Shown here piece by piece: positions 1-10,656 of a DNA stretch of 34,253 bases. Every line of letters begins with the position of its first letter. The first letter of the stretch is position 1. A model generated the notes under the pieces. That model was not told the DNA's origin. It did not search any database and saw nothing but the letters and a program-made list of their open reading frames with translations. Source of the stretch: Gracilariopsis chorda (taxonomy: Eukaryota > Rhodophyta > Florideophyceae > Gracilariales > Gracilariaceae). The position numbers were made by a program, and so were the translations under genes. The stretch spans positions 1 to 34,253 of the forward strand of contig NBIV01000474.1 in assembly GCA_003194525.1 (NCBI GenBank). Reading direction: 5' to 3'.

Positions 1-200
1 AACAGTTCGGGACTTTGCTGTAGAACAGGTGAACCATTTAGGAAAGTTCCCAATCCTCGCAATCAGGCTCCGTCATAATAAGAGCTGTGGCGTTGTTCAA
101 GGGGAAGTTGGAGAACTGGATTCCAGAGCTTCGTGTGGAGCCGGACGTGCAAGAGGCTTCCGTTTCGCAGCCAGATGCTATCGGGAGCCAGTGACGTCGG

Positions 201-2007
201 TTGTTAATACCGGGACTTCTAGGTTGGGTACAACCGGCAGTGTGCCTGAAAGCCAGGGGGGTTAAACCACCTACACCGCCCGCTAGTGTTGCCTTCAGTG
301 CTGAGAGTGGAACACCTGCAGTTGGTTCTGATCAATCGAGTGCTGTACGTCGGAGCACTAGGCGGAAATCCAGTCGTTCTTCGTCGGCGGGTGCGGCTAG
401 TTCAGAGTCGGGACGCAGGACGGAGAGAAGAAACATACGGAGGAAGAAAGGGGAGCGATATTGACTGCTGCAACAGTTCAACGTCTGCGAACCTATGAGC
501 CTGACGTTGTTTTCAACTTCTTCAAGGACAACGACTTGCTCCAGCTGCTCCGGAAAGGGTTTGAAGAAATCGATATGGACTTGGATTCGGAAGACGAATC
601 GGTTGAATTCGAGGACGAGACAGGAACAAATGAACAGTCGGCGCAAGGATTCGATGACGAACTGCCGACAGCATGGCCGTCTACTTTAAGTCGAAGTGAG
701 CCGTTCAATACTGAGCACCCACTTCCAGATTGGTGCGTCTACAGCATTATGTTGCCCAGTGTTTGGCCACAAGCAGAGAACCCTATTCAGAATGTTGGAG
801 CTTGGTTGCAATGTATTCACCTTCCACCTGGACATCGGGCCGAAACTCTGAGTCCAGGTGACCTCAAGTACATTCATCACACGGTGTTTTACCACGCCGC
901 GATGCTTGGCCACGAACAGTCAGGGGTGATGAAGGGGAATATACTTGGAGGTGATTTCATTAGTGAAATGGCTATAGCGGCTGGAGTTTCTACGGAAAAT
1001 TTGAGTTCTTACGATCGCTTGTACTTGGCAGCGAAGAAGGTGGACTATCTGGCTTTGGAATACTTTGGGGAGAAGCGTGCAGAACTGAAGGAAAAGGGGT
1101 TCTGTATTCTCCCCGGGTTCGCTATTGACAGGAAGTTTGAAGTGCTCCCGAACCCCAGTGAAGATGTGGATAGTGCGGAATCTGTATTGGCTTTCTTCCG
1201 CCAAAACTACACGGAGCAACCGGATCTCCGCCGTGAGGAGAATCGAAAGAGGTGGACCTGGATAATCAACAGCGGACCTGCAGAGCGTGATATAGAACAA
1301 GGAGCGAAGGGGAAGGTCGATTCACTACCACCCGCGCTGGTATTGTGGACGCTTTGGAAGAAAACCGCAGTACACACTGGGTAATGAAGCGGAGGGCAAT
1401 GATGGACGCCCGTCTGGGTCAAGTTATGACAGCGTTGCGCGTGGGCAACAATCGAAGAGCGGAAACCAGGAAAGATGTACGCCCCCAAAACTGTGGACGG
1501 GTGTTAGCTACTACTCGACAGTGCATGCGGCAGACTCTGCACACAGACTTTCGGGCTTGTCTGTAGAAGAGAAGGGGGAAGGAGCAAATCCCGGATATTT
1601 CATGATGATCGCCGGGGAGTACTCGTTTCCAATCTGGGTATGTGAAGGAAGTCACAAAATCGTAGTGACCGACTGGAAAAGTTTGCGAAATGTGTCGAAA
1701 GGGATGGTGGTTACGAAGGTGTTAGTTCCACCTTTCTCCATATTTCGTCGGGCGTGGTGATGTTTTCCACGCAGGGGCCGGGGGAGCAGACAGCAGTATG
1801 GACGGCGTGAATTTCCGCTATCACATGTACATGGTCCCTGAAGGGTACGATCTTCCAGATGCCGTACATCGTGAGAAGGGATTCAAGCCCCAGTTTGTAG
1901 AGGAGGATACCCGGTTGTATGGGGGCGATGACACTGGTGTTGTTGGATGGAGAAGAAGAAGACCTGGTTTTAGGAGATTTTTAGCCGAAGAGGTTGTTGT
2001 GCTTTGA
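201..2007 (+). pseudogene. 2-oxoglutarate/Fe(II) oxygenase-like gene, frameshifted
   Basis: I see several overlapping frames that together read as one protein. A Ser/Arg-rich basic stretch (201-464) is followed by a long frame from 461 to about 1340, a second frame to about 1560, a third to about 1750, and a last one to a TGA at 2007. The second frame carries H-T-D (TLHTDF, near 1545), like the HxD iron ligands. The third has a GEYSFPIWVCEGSH segment, like the conserved SH region of phytanoyl-CoA dioxygenase-type proteins. The fourth has GDVFHAGAG (distal His) followed by NFRYHMY (candidate 2-oxoglutarate-binding Arg). The motif order fits the double-stranded beta-helix dioxygenase fold; the substrate is unknown. 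At least three frame changes without obvious splice sites suggest a pseudogene, although unrecognised introns or assembly errors are possible. The gene may start upstream of the window's clear coding part. Confidence 0.55.
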
Positions 2008-2194
2008 GAACGACCCGGTTAGTGCGGTTGAAAGGGAGTTAAGTGAGGCCTTAGGGGAGAACATAGACACTGGCGAAAGATGATAGTTTTAAGTTTTAGT
2101 TGTGCATTCCACTGTTCTGTGTTGAACTGCGTTTTAAAAAAACGAGAACGGTTAATGTGATGAGTTTAGGAGCGTGGGAAACTCTGTAACAGAT

Positions 2195-3178
2195 TCAGAG
2201 GTTTGCCGGTGGGATCGGCTTCTTGAACTGTTGTTGGAATAACGCTTGCAGGTAAAAAGAGTGCGTTGGTGAGGGATCTGTCTCGCCTCGGGCCATTACC
2301 CGTTTGGAATGCTCGTAGAAAGAAAGCGTTCCTTGATTTCGTACTCCGAAAAAGAGGTTGGGAAGGTGGTTAGCGTCTGACTGTACGAGAGAAGTCTTTC
2401 TACGGAGTCTTTTACGTCGAAAGAAATGGAAGTGCGCCTGCTGGATGACCCCAAAAAGCTCGTGCATCATTTTCTTGGCTTCGTCTGCTTTGTCATTCGC
2501 AACCACACCATGAGTAGGCCGCCGTAGTACATTCCGATTAGGTTGAAAGTAGAGAGCCAGGTGATCTTCTCGTAGTAACGACTTTTCAAAATGTTCACTG
2601 TCCACAATGTTACAGGACAGATTGTGATACGACAGGTGGTTTTTTAACTTGTTGAGGCCCATTTCCGCAGACCACCGTGAGTCCCTGAGGGTCTTTATCG
2701 GTAACAAACGTCGGTAGGAAGCTCGTGTACGGCTGGAACACCAATATAAAGCACAGCCTGGTGCAAGAAGAGAGCACACCAGTTCTTTCCAGAATAGGTG
2801 CGATAATGGCCGTTTTGCATGAAAGATGAGATCTTCACGTTTGGATTGCGGGCACGCGTTAATTCTGGTGGCGATAACATCTGCTCGTACACAGCAAAAA
2901 ATGGGACCGGTGTACAACTCTGGGATAAAGTCGTGTCGGCCAAGCACTACATCTCGCTTAAAAAAAAGAATTGAGAATCCAACGCCAGCCCGTAAATGCA
3001 GTCTGATATTGAAAAGAGAGCCAATTCGGTCCCTTCCAATAATTACCCGCCGGTTTTATGCGCTTTCGCTGTGTAAAACTTCGGAAAACGATTTTGATGA
3101 ATCTGAGAAGACCAACCATTTGGTTTTGTTGTTATAGCTGTTGTAGTTTTTGGAGTGTAGGTAGTACGAATCTTGCAT
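2195..3178 (-). pseudogene. Unidentified protein gene with one in-frame TAA
   Basis: On the minus strand an ATG at 3176-3178 opens a frame of about 328 codons ending at a TGA (2195-2197). It is broken only by a TAA at 3056-3058. The part after the stop is clearly protein-like, for example RDVVLGRHDFIPELYTG near 2905-2955, and it has a basic, His/Phe-rich C-terminal third. A second minus frame (2695-2943) also reads plausibly across the middle, so a pair of compensating frameshifts cannot be excluded. I recognise no family. It is convergent with the oxygenase-like gene, 187 bases from that gene's end. The single stop with no clear frameshift could mean a young pseudogene, readthrough, or a sequence error. 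Confidence 0.45.
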
Positions 3179-4616
3179 TACAAGTGAAGGTTTTAACAAA
3201 AGAGTCGGTGTATGTTTCTACTTACTTAAAGTTTGTTTAGAAGTTTGACGACAGAAATTGCTGTACTAACATTTTTATATTATATGTAGGATATGGATTC
3301 GAGCCTAAACCGCGATTAGAATGTTAGGGGTTTTGGGAGGGGGGTTGTAAATCCCATCTCTCAGGTTTACGGGGCTGCATGCTTTAATGATTTTTCTAGG
3401 GTTTCATGAGAGGTTTTTTAAAACCTCATAGTTACACATCGGGGTTTCCCCCCAATACTTTCACCGTTTGTAACAAAAGGCACATGTGAACACAAGTTCA
3501 TAGCAACCAAAGTTATGTAGTCATGTGTAAAAAGGCAGTGTGGTTATGTAAGAAATGAAGGTATGAAAGCCGCAAATCGCAACATGTGTATTCAAAGATA
3601 AAGAGTTATGTTATGTAATACGTTTAAAAAGATGTATGGCCATGTTAGGGATAGTATAAAGGGGTTTTCAGGGCTTTTAAGAAAGTGCTTCATATGTCAA
3701 AAAGACCACGACGCAACGTTGTTTGGCTCTACAAAAGGTTCTGTTGTAGTAATAAAAACGTTTGGAGAATAGCGAGTAGTTACTATAAACAATCAAAGCT
3801 GTAAGAGAGAGGGAACAGGTACGGAGCCAATGAGTTCTAAGGCTTTTATGCAAAGTTGAAGCGGCACCCCGCTTCGAAACAAAAGTAATCCAGTTCTAGG
3901 GGCGTTGTGCATCATGAATTCCTTTTAGCGAGTATACGGCGGTAAGGTAGCACGAGGTAAACACAACGAAATGGGTGTCAGTCATGAGCGTTCATTTCAA
4001 TTGTGAAATGAACGAACTGAAAAAGTATTAAAGATATTCTTCTTTTAACTGACGTGTAATAAGCATAACAAGCACGCAGGGGTTTTGTGTGGCTTGGCCA
4101 AATCACTGCTGATGTGAGTATGTAAGGGTTTTAAAGCCAGTATTGGGCGAGTAAATGGCATGCGATGACTCGTACTCTACTTTACGAACTGCGGGCAACA
4201 ACATAAAGTGTTTGGGTCTGTCTGTACATGAATTTGCGCCGTGTTGAACACAAGTTCGTGTTGTGTTTCATCTAAGCAAAAGGGTCACGTAGAAATGAAT
4301 GAATAAGGTTTTGTGGGAAACGAACTTGACGCAGTTTAAGGCTTGTAGAAATAGGGATTTTCAAAAACCTGTGTTAGGGGTCAATGCCTGAGCCACGACA
4401 TGATGGTACAAAACAAGAATACGGGTATTCGTTTTGGGATCCTGCACGTTGTGGGTTTCGCGAGGGTTGGGGTTTTATTTAACGGGTTTGCGGTTTGTTA
4501 GGGGTTTTAGATTGGTAATGTACGATGCGTGCACTTCTTATTTCAAGCTTTGTCGACATAGGTCCAGGGTTTACAGGTTTGAAGGGGAATGTGAACATTG
4601 GAAAGGGTTTTTTGTG
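3179..4616. other. Gene-poor spacer
   Basis: No frame here has convincing protein character. The stretch is A/T-leaning with several G-run/T-run motifs of the form AGGGGTTTT on the plus strand (near 3331, 3658, 4083 and 4499). A small palindrome, GAGGTTTTTTAAAACCTC, lies at about 3411-3428. I see no RNA gene. Confidence 0.5.
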
Positions 4617-5744
4617 TTAATCTTGCTCCATTTGCTCGTACAGCCTGAGAGCATGTGATAGTGTAGAGGTCGTAGTGGATATTGTATTCGCGACTACGAT
4701 GGGAGTTCCTCTACCACCTGCATGCCGCGAAGAGAAAAGACTAGATGTGAGGGCTGCTAGAGTACAGGAGAACATTTTCAAGCCGATCAACCGGCATGTA
4801 GTTGCCGGCGCGATTATGAAGAGTGCACTGCATAAAGAGCGTTTTACGGCGTTCACTGCCGCATGACGTAGGGATCTGGCTGGTATATCACGGTGCAATG
4901 TATAGGTAGTATTTGCATGTGTGGTTGTTAATCTAGATAAAATCCAGACATCCAGCAATTATGTACAGCCACCCGTCAGGGACCCACTTAGAGAGTAAGC
5001 GATACATTTCTTCGTCACATGGGATTGCAGTGTGTTTCCAGAAGGGATGAGGAGATGTGTCACATATAAGGCTATGTTGACAGGAAGCAAACTGGTTAAT
5101 AAGGAACCCCCAAATTGAAGTATTGATCTAGTCCTCCATGAGTATGCAATACTCGGATTAAAAGGACTTTTACATAAGCTTCCGCACAATGCAGTTAAAA
5201 AGTGCTTTGCACTCCCCCCAACTACAATGTTTAGGACACTCTGGGTGAAACAATGGAGCAAAGCCTTGCGGGCAAAGTGATAGAGAGAATTCTTTGGACC
5301 TCCCAAAACAAAACCAACTGTCCCGCCTATGATACCTTTCATCAATGTGTGAGCAAATCCTAGCACGAGAGATGAATACAAAAATCTGGAAAGGCTGAAC
5401 AAGCTCCACACATTAGGGGTATGACGTGTGGTACTTACGTTTTGGATGTACAGGGCAATATGATATCGATCGGAGAGTAGGCGGGCTAGTTGAGCCTTTT
5501 GCAGTAAGACGTCATGACTGGGAAGATTAGTAACAGCAATATAGATTTCCTGCAGCTCTGTCATTACGTTTGTACTTGGGTCCTGGACACATCTTATTTG
5601 GTAGTTTCCACCTTCCTTGGGTACAGTGAGTTGCAGCACATCCGCAAATGAGATAGTGGTATGCTCTTCTGAAGAGGTAACTGTTGTGTTACAGGGAACT
5701 GGTGGTCCGATGTGAATTGGTACACAAGACTCGTAAGATCTCAT
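4617..5744 (-). pseudogene. Multi-pass membrane protein paralogue with in-frame TAA
   Basis: This minus-strand frame starts at an ATG (5742-5744) and runs to a TAA at 4617, with a TAA at 4959-4961 splitting it into 261 and 113 codons in the same frame. It aligns along most of its length with the plus-strand gene at 6491-7753: start region MRSYES/MQSYET, YSWRTRSILQFGG/YRWRTRALLEFGG, LLPVNIALY/LVPLNIVLF, and CRLIGLKMFSC/FRLIGIRMLSC. Spacing between the last blocks is identical with no gap. The stop falls where the intact copy has Tyr (in the FSYLCQ segment), one base away from a Tyr codon. Several hydrophobic segments predict a multi-pass membrane protein; the function is unknown. The two copies are divergent and share only amino-acid-level similarity, so the duplication is old. 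Confidence 0.7.
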
Positions 5745-6010
5745 GAAGCTTAGAAAGCTGAATTGAGTGAGGGTTTTTGAACAGAATCAATCTAATACCG
5801 TTAAGTTGGGAGTGTGGTTTTGTTCTCCTTTTATAGTGTTTAAAAACAACATTTGAGATGCAAGTGTACTCGAATATCAATGTTACTTTTATGCATGAGG
5901 CTTGGTGTCCTAAAATAGTATATGTAGGGCTCTTAGCGTAAAACATCGGTACGTGAACATTACAAGCCTTTACAAAACGCAACACACCATATTATAGTAA
6001 TGAATAAGGA

Positions 6011-6352
6011 GTGTTTATGAAAGTTCGTTTAAGCGAGGATACTGGATATGTCCCAAGCGATTCATACGCGGGGATGATCATACGTTTCATATTCTTGAAA
6101 AACCATTTACCTGGTTTTAATGTCCAGGAGAAGGATATCAAATCTTTTGTTGAGAAGGATATCAAATCTTTTGTTGAGAAGTACGATATAGAAACCAGAG
6201 AACAAGGGTTATTTCATGAGGAGGTTTTACTTTCAGGGAGTTTCAAACGAAGGCTTTGTGAGCACTGTGGCTATTTCATTGTTTTTAGGGGGCAGGGTGG
6301 AGGGCGTTTACGTGGGGTTTTTATTTGCGTAACAGAGGACCTAGGAATATGA
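6011..6352 (+). CDS. Hypothetical 113-aa protein with 8-residue duplication
   Basis: This ORF lies in the spacer between the two divergent membrane-protein paralogues and ends at a TGA. The start drawn is a GTG-type codon; the first ATG (ATGAAAG) is at 6017. The product is mixed charged and hydrophobic. It contains a perfect in-frame duplication of the eight residues KDIKSFVE (bases 6131-6178) and two cysteines in CEHC. I recognise no domain. The in-frame repeat of a multiple of three and the gene-flanked position favour a real gene slightly over chance, but a random ORF is possible. Confidence 0.35.
   Translation: MFMKVRLSEDTGYVPSDSYAGMIIRFIFLKNHLPGFNVQEKDIKSFVEKDIKSFVEKYDIETREQGLFHEEVLLSGSFKRRLCEHCGYFIVFRGQGGGRLRGVFICVTEDLGI
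6131..6178 (+). repeat. Tandem 24-bp direct duplication
   Basis: The 24-bp unit starting AAGGATATCAAATC occurs twice head to tail with no mismatch (6131-6154 and 6155-6178). It lies inside the 113-codon ORF and keeps its frame, adding eight residues. Perfect identity implies a recent slippage or duplication. Confidence 0.95.
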
Positions 6353-6490
6353 GGAAAACAGAGGGAAACAAGTTAGTTTTAAGGGGTGAGTACAGAATCT
6401 AAACATTCATATATCGCAGTAAACACTCAATTTTGCATCTAAACAGGCAAACAAAATCGAACTTTGGCGTTATAAAATTGTATCCCAACA

Positions 6491-7753
6491 ATGGGCATCG
6501 AAGGGACGGGGACATTATTCCCAGCGGTCTTTGCAAAAAATCTGGCGCGTCTCAAGTACTCCGCTCTACGTTGTATGCAGTCGTACGAAACACGTTTCTC
6601 TATATGTGCAGGTCCTACCAGCCAATGTACTACTACAATTGATAGACTTCCGCAACGCACGGTGGTGTCGATAAACAACGTGCTACAGGTAAAACTTCCA
6701 ACCACCAGTAATGGATTTGAAGTGAGAGGAATGCAAAATATTACTGAAGAACTTAAACAAGAGCTTCATGACGTTTGTACAGCGATAAAAGCGCTTGAAG
6801 TCCGTCGTAGGCTTCTAAGGCCGGGCGTGATTGACGGTATACTGAAGGATAGGGCTCATATTGCTAGATATGTAGAACATGTGGACAACTTGACACAAAA
6901 CTTTGCATTCTGGAACATGTTCAGTGTAACGCGACTTCTTGCTTCTTCTATAGTTTTTATGGTCACGTTTACCATAATGTATGGGGTTTGCAGTCCTCTG
7001 CTGCAGTATGCCGTTCCAGATTCGGGGAACTCTCAGTTTCATTTTGCTCTGAGGACATTCGTTCAGTGCTTTATTCAGAGCTTTTTGCATATTTTGCTTA
7101 TTGAGGGAGGTGTTGCTTACATTAACTCAGCATATGGAACTCTTCAATGTACCCCGTTAAACGCATTGGATCGTTATAGGTGGCGAACACGAGCGTTGCT
7201 CGAATTTGGAGGTTTACTATTCGCACTGTTAGTCCCATTGAATATCGTCCTGTTTCTGGTTGCCTGGTTACATCCCCCCCAGAATACGTTGGGTTCCAAT
7301 TTGGAGACCACTTGCATTGCGTTCTTAGTCGGGGGCGCTAGCGTTGGCGCGTTTAGTTACCTCTGTCAAATTGGGTTAATATCGTTGTTTACGGGTACGT
7401 ATTTCAATACCAAGTACACATTGCTGCCGCATATGCGTGAAAGAACCTTTAGCAAAATACTGATTGCAGCATTAAGCAATTCATTGAAAACCACACTTTT
7501 TGTGGGCTGTCCGGCCAGAACATTTCGATTGATTGGGATCAGAATGCTATCCTGCATGATGGGATCGCTGGCTTCTGCAGCTTTCTACACAAGTGGCGTT
7601 TTAAGCGCCGCGGTTGTATTGGTATCTACGAACAGTGTGTTTGCAGTAAGTCTAGTAGCATCACGCGCAGTCTTACATTACGAGCTTGTTGAGGCTAGCG
7701 CTACTCTTCAGCGGCTAAATCCCATTGTGACTGGCTTTGAAATTGAAGGGTAG
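6491..7753 (+). CDS. Unknown multi-pass membrane protein
   Basis: An uninterrupted 420-codon ORF runs from ATG to TAG. The first 140 residues are mostly soluble, with several Cys and a charged helix-like stretch near residues 85-130. Hydrophobic segments follow at about 145-170, 185-205, 233-262, 272-300 and 345-395, predicting four to six membrane spans. A basic aromatic motif, YRWRTR, precedes the third hydrophobic block. It is the intact member of a divergent pair with 4617-5744 (-). The two start regions align, so the start at 6491 (16 residues before the paralogue's counterpart of Met) or the internal MQSYET Met are both possible. No known transporter or enzyme motif is evident, so I assign no function. 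No promoter element is obvious in the roughly 750-bp spacer. Confidence 0.75.
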   Translation: MGIEGTGTLFPAVFAKNLARLKYSALRCMQSYETRFSICAGPTSQCTTTIDRLPQRTVVSINNVLQVKLPTTSNGFEVRGMQNITEELKQELHDVCTAIKALEVRRRLLRPGVIDGILKDRAHIARYVEHVDNLTQNFAFWNMFSVTRLLASSIVFMVTFTIMYGVCSPLLQYAVPDSGNSQFHFALRTFVQCFIQSFLHILLIEGGVAYINSAYGTLQCTPLNALDRYRWRTRALLEFGGLLFALLVPLNIVLFLVAWLHPPQNTLGSNLETTCIAFLVGGASVGAFSYLCQIGLISLFTGTYFNTKYTLLPHMRERTFSKILIAALSNSLKTTLFVGCPARTFRLIGIRMLSCMMGSLASAAFYTSGVLSAAVVLVSTNSVFAVSLVASRAVLHYELVEASATLQRLNPIVTGFEIEG

Positions 7754-8263
7754 TGCCGGTCTTAGGAAACACTTAAAAACGTTTAGGGAAGATTCCTGTC
7801 AGAATAAATAGCTTAGTATGTACTCCCGCGCACTATACTGAAGACAATGGTTGTCTGTGTTTTAAACCGGCCTGTTCCTCTACGGCCATTCATTGGCTGG
7901 AACCTCGCAAAGCAGGCCGCCAAGTGGAAACGTGGCGTCTTAAGCGCTTCAAGAGGCATCTTGCATCGCATAGTGTGACACGTTTCCACGTTGTTTACCT
8001 TGCACGCCACAGGAGCCCAGCCGACTACCTACAGTAGCCTACGGGCTACCGTACACTAACCGAGCTATTGAAGTAGCATGTACATGACCGTTTTAGTTTC
8101 AGCGGTCGTATGCACCAACGGCATTGCAAGCTATACCGAGCCATGGTCATACACACCAATGACATTGCACGGTACAGTAAAGCGTGCTATGCCTTTGCAC
8201 TGTAGACGTATACAAGGATTACTATCCCAACGAATTTCACATCTGTACAGATGAAGAGCAGCA
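7754..8263. other. Spacer with inverted repeat
   Basis: No supported gene. An 11-bp perfect inverted repeat, GTGGAAACGTG (7924-7934) and CACGTTTCCAC (7979-7989), is separated by 44 bases. Two loosely similar stretches (near 8113 and 8153, each CACCAA followed by CATTGCA) suggest an old local duplication. Confidence 0.5.
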
Positions 8264-8354
8264 TGTGAGAGGAAGACTCTAACTATCTTCGTTTACAATG
8301 TGAGCTTGCGAATCTCGCTCTTCTGTACGCTGTGTACTGTAAGGCTGATTAACA
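8264..8354 (-). repeat. 3' LTR of copia-type element (91 bp)
   Basis: This aligns without gaps to 10657-10747 at 73 of 91 positions. It begins TGTGAGAGGAAGACTC on the plus strand and ends GCTGATTAACA. Preceded by the target duplication CAGCA. On the minus strand the LTR runs TGTTAATCAGC to CTCTCACA. It is unusually short for an LTR. Confidence 0.85.
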
Positions 8355-8445
8355 GCTGGACGTTCTCCTGAGGTTGGTGGGGAGTGCGAAGGTGGTGTGC
8401 TATTTTGTGATTGTGGTATATTGTCTGCATGTGTGTTTATGTGTT

Positions 8446-9045
8446 TTATTTGGCGTTTTCACTTGTAAAGTCCGATAGAAGGTGGTTTTTGCGTTGTCTG
8501 ATGTGATGCAATGTGGTATCAACGTAGCTGGGGATGCTTTTCCGGTCTTTAAGAAAGTGAGCGAAATGCAAATTTGCTGGCTGCGCATATAAGGATGAGA
8601 ATATGATTGTTTCTTCGAGTACACATTGGCTTGATGGGTCCATACGTGTCTGAGCTGACATATGCGCCAATGTTGTAGTTGTGAGTGGTACGCTTCTGGG
8701 GTGCGGGATGTAGTTGGGCGTCATGGCATGCTGTACAGGTGAGACGGGGGCTGGTTGGTACTGATACCGGCATTGTGGCGATGAGTTTGTGTTTGGCTGT
8801 GAGTGCCAGTTTGGCTGGATGTGCATGGTTGGGTTTGAGGTGCCATTGTTGTGTTTGGAGTTGAATGTTGGATCTGCGGTGTCTTGGAACGGGGTTGTGA
8901 AGTGTACTGAGATGGACTGGGCTGTTTTGGATGGGTTGGATGGACGTAACAGGAGGGTTGAGGGGGAATTGGAGGTGCTTGGAGATGAAGTTGGGGGCTG
9001 GGAAGCTGGGTTGTATTTGTTGTGATCTCTAGGATTACGCGGTTT
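8446..9045 (-). other. Pro/Gln/Asn-rich low-complexity frame downstream of protease
   Basis: This is the same minus frame as the protease, open for about 200 codons after a TGA (9046-9048) and ending at a TAA (8446-8448). Its composition is Pro, Gln, Asn, Ser and Thr rich because the minus strand is C/A-rich; a second minus frame over 8700-9060 is also open. It shows no integrase zinc motif or catalytic residues I can defend. It may be a spacer or degenerate integrase region of the copia-type element. Confidence 0.35.
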
Positions 9046-9111
9046 TCATCGTGCTGTATATGTCGACGTGTGGGTCACTGTGTTGCCCTTGAGTTAATAT
9101 TGATTTTACTT

Positions 9112-9438
9112 CTATTTGGCTGTGGCAATGACCTTTTCTGGTAGCTTTCTGGTGTCGAAGATTTGGGAAAGGTTACTGGTAAAGATTACGAGTCCGTATC
9201 GTGAAGCTAGCTTTAGGACGGAGAGGAGATTGTGGTTTAGGGGTTTATTCGCAACGGCGTATGTGCGAATGCTGCGCTTATTGTTGTGCGGTTTTATTGT
9301 CAGCAGTCCATGGTGTGTGCACGGGGTCTTTTGTTCGTTGGCCATATGCGTTAGTGTATGTGTTCGTAATTTGTGCATATCACTCATGGGAAGAGTAACA
9401 GGTGTTGGTATGGCGCCACTGTCTAATACAAACTTACC
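9112..9438 (-). pseudogene. Copia-type aspartic protease remnant (PR)
   Basis: The minus frame contains FVLDSGA, with the catalytic D-S-G-A at 9412-9423. Downstream come NLLSV (near 9220) and KVIATAK at the end. This is the standard order of the copia protease domain up to the junction with the pre-integrase region. The frame is -1 relative to Gag and overlaps its last codons. A TAG (9112-9114), a TAA (9106-9108) and a TAA (9094-9096) interrupt it within seven codons. An aligned copia protein would continue to a conserved Tyr there, and a Tyr is indeed present between the stops. The protease is therefore recognisable but cannot be translated past the stops under the standard code. Confidence 0.7.
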
Positions 9439-10376
9439 GGTTGCAGCAGTATCTGGTTTTGACGCAACATCTGTTGGGAGGGGGGGGGTGCTAGTTGCTG
9501 ATGGGCGTATGGCGTGGGGTAATTGGGTGCTGTGGGTGGATTCTGTAAATAGTCGGAAGGGTTGTGTTGGACGTGGGCCATGTAAGGGTTTTGTGCTGTG
9601 GCGTAATTGGGTTGGGTGCGGGGTTGGCGTTTTTTGGGATGTTCTGGGTCACGGCATTCCATATCGGTGTGTTGGGCCGGGATGTGTTAGGAGATGTGGT
9701 TTTGAGATGGGTTTCCTGTAGACGGCTTGCGCGATCGTGGTGAGTTGTAGTATTGTGTGTCTTATCGTCGGTATGGTCTGGGACGTCCGTAGTCCCGGAT
9801 GATTTGCGGTGTGGTTGGACTGCTGGATGCTCCGGGCTTCAACATCTGTGTGTACGTGTATAGTTCTTTGAACTTGCGTGTGAAGTCCTTAATGTCGGTG
9901 AGCTTTAGAACCAGAAAGTGGAACACTATATTTGATAGTGTGTAGTTGCGTTTTAGTCGTTCAATAAGGACTTCTACGGTCGCAGACTCATCGTTGACGG
10001 TGGGGTAGCACGCAGCGTGCTTACGTTGCCAGATCTCTTTGTGTCCCTTGATATAATCGTCAAATTTCGTTTCTGATGTGAACTGTATGCTCTCAGCTTC
10101 AGTTTTTAGGAACTGGTGATCAGCCTTGGTGGTTTGCTTGATGTAGCTGAAGATGCGTGTGACTAGGTCGTGGGGGCTTTAGAGGTTCTGGAACCAGGAT
10201 TTGGCTTTAGATGTGCCCTGGAACGCTGCTGAGTATTGCCGTGGTGTTTAGGTTATTCTGTTGCGGGAATCGTTTGAGTCCGGGTTGGTGTAGGGGAAGC
10301 GCTGGGTTTGAAGTGAGGTGGTGTGTAGCTTAAAGTGTTTGGGCGTGATTGTTGATGGAGAAATACTAAGGTGCAT
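9423..10376 (-). pseudogene. Copia-type Gag remnant with in-frame TAA codons
   Basis: Reading the minus strand from an ATG at 10374-10376, one frame can be followed for about 317 codons to a TAG (9423-9425) without an indel. TAA codons interrupt it at 10248-10250, 10179-10181, 9762-9764 and 9687-9689. No TGA occurs in it. The Gag core (10178-9765) has the copia-like pattern KAKSWFQNL, then FDDYIKGHKEIWQRK, then VEVLIERLKRNY. A basic tail follows (YGRPRPYRR) and then a Pro/Gln/Asn-rich end. No CCHC zinc knuckle is visible. Gag would coat the element's RNA. It lies between the primer site and the protease, as expected. Its old age (LTR divergence about 20%) contrasts with the absence of frameshifts. 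Confidence 0.65.
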
Positions 10377-10639
10377 AATTGGCTTGGTTTAGCCTATGTA
10401 GTGCGGGGTAGGTGGCGGAACGAGCTTGTTCCATGATGGCTTGATGTCCTGTGGTTTCGTTGGCTTGGTGTGTGTCGTTCACTTCAGTCAAGGCGTTGTT
10501 GTATGGTTCGTTTGTGATTTCAGGGGTTTCGCGGGTGTGCTCCCTCTGGACGCGACGCCGTAGTCTTATGTCTGCGTCCGGTTTGAGGGGTTTTGATGTA
10601 GAAACTGAGGTGAAAAGGGTGGGTCACAAGTTGTGTGCA

Positions 10640-10656
10640 GCGCTGGGCTCATAACC
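10640..10656 (-). promoter_or_regulatory. Primer-binding site, internal initiator tRNA-Met type
   Basis: Immediately inside the 5' LTR, the minus strand reads GGTTATGAGCCCAGCGC. The plus strand here contains GGGCTCATAACC, which matches the anticodon stem-loop of eukaryotic initiator tRNA-Met (loop CTCATAA) and not a tRNA 3' end. Drosophila copia and relatives are known to prime with a fragment of this tRNA ending near the anticodon. That supports the copia assignment independently of the proteins. Confidence 0.75.

Noticed and set aside
7754..7978. Extension of the membrane protein past its TAG
   Set aside because: It needs five stop codons read as sense within 27 codons while the preceding 420 codons contain none, and the paralogue shows no matching tail.
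8355..8480. Possible integrase end motif (Pro-Gln-Glu-Asn) on the minus strand beside the copia 3' LTR
   Set aside because: The minus strand is C/A-rich, so His, Pro, Gln and Asn are expected; the Arg/Glu part of the motif is absent and the LTR starts there.
9116..9721. Plus-strand 201-aa ORF
   Set aside because: It lies opposite the copia Gag and protease and is Gly/Val/Cys-rich from the G/T-rich strand; no domain.
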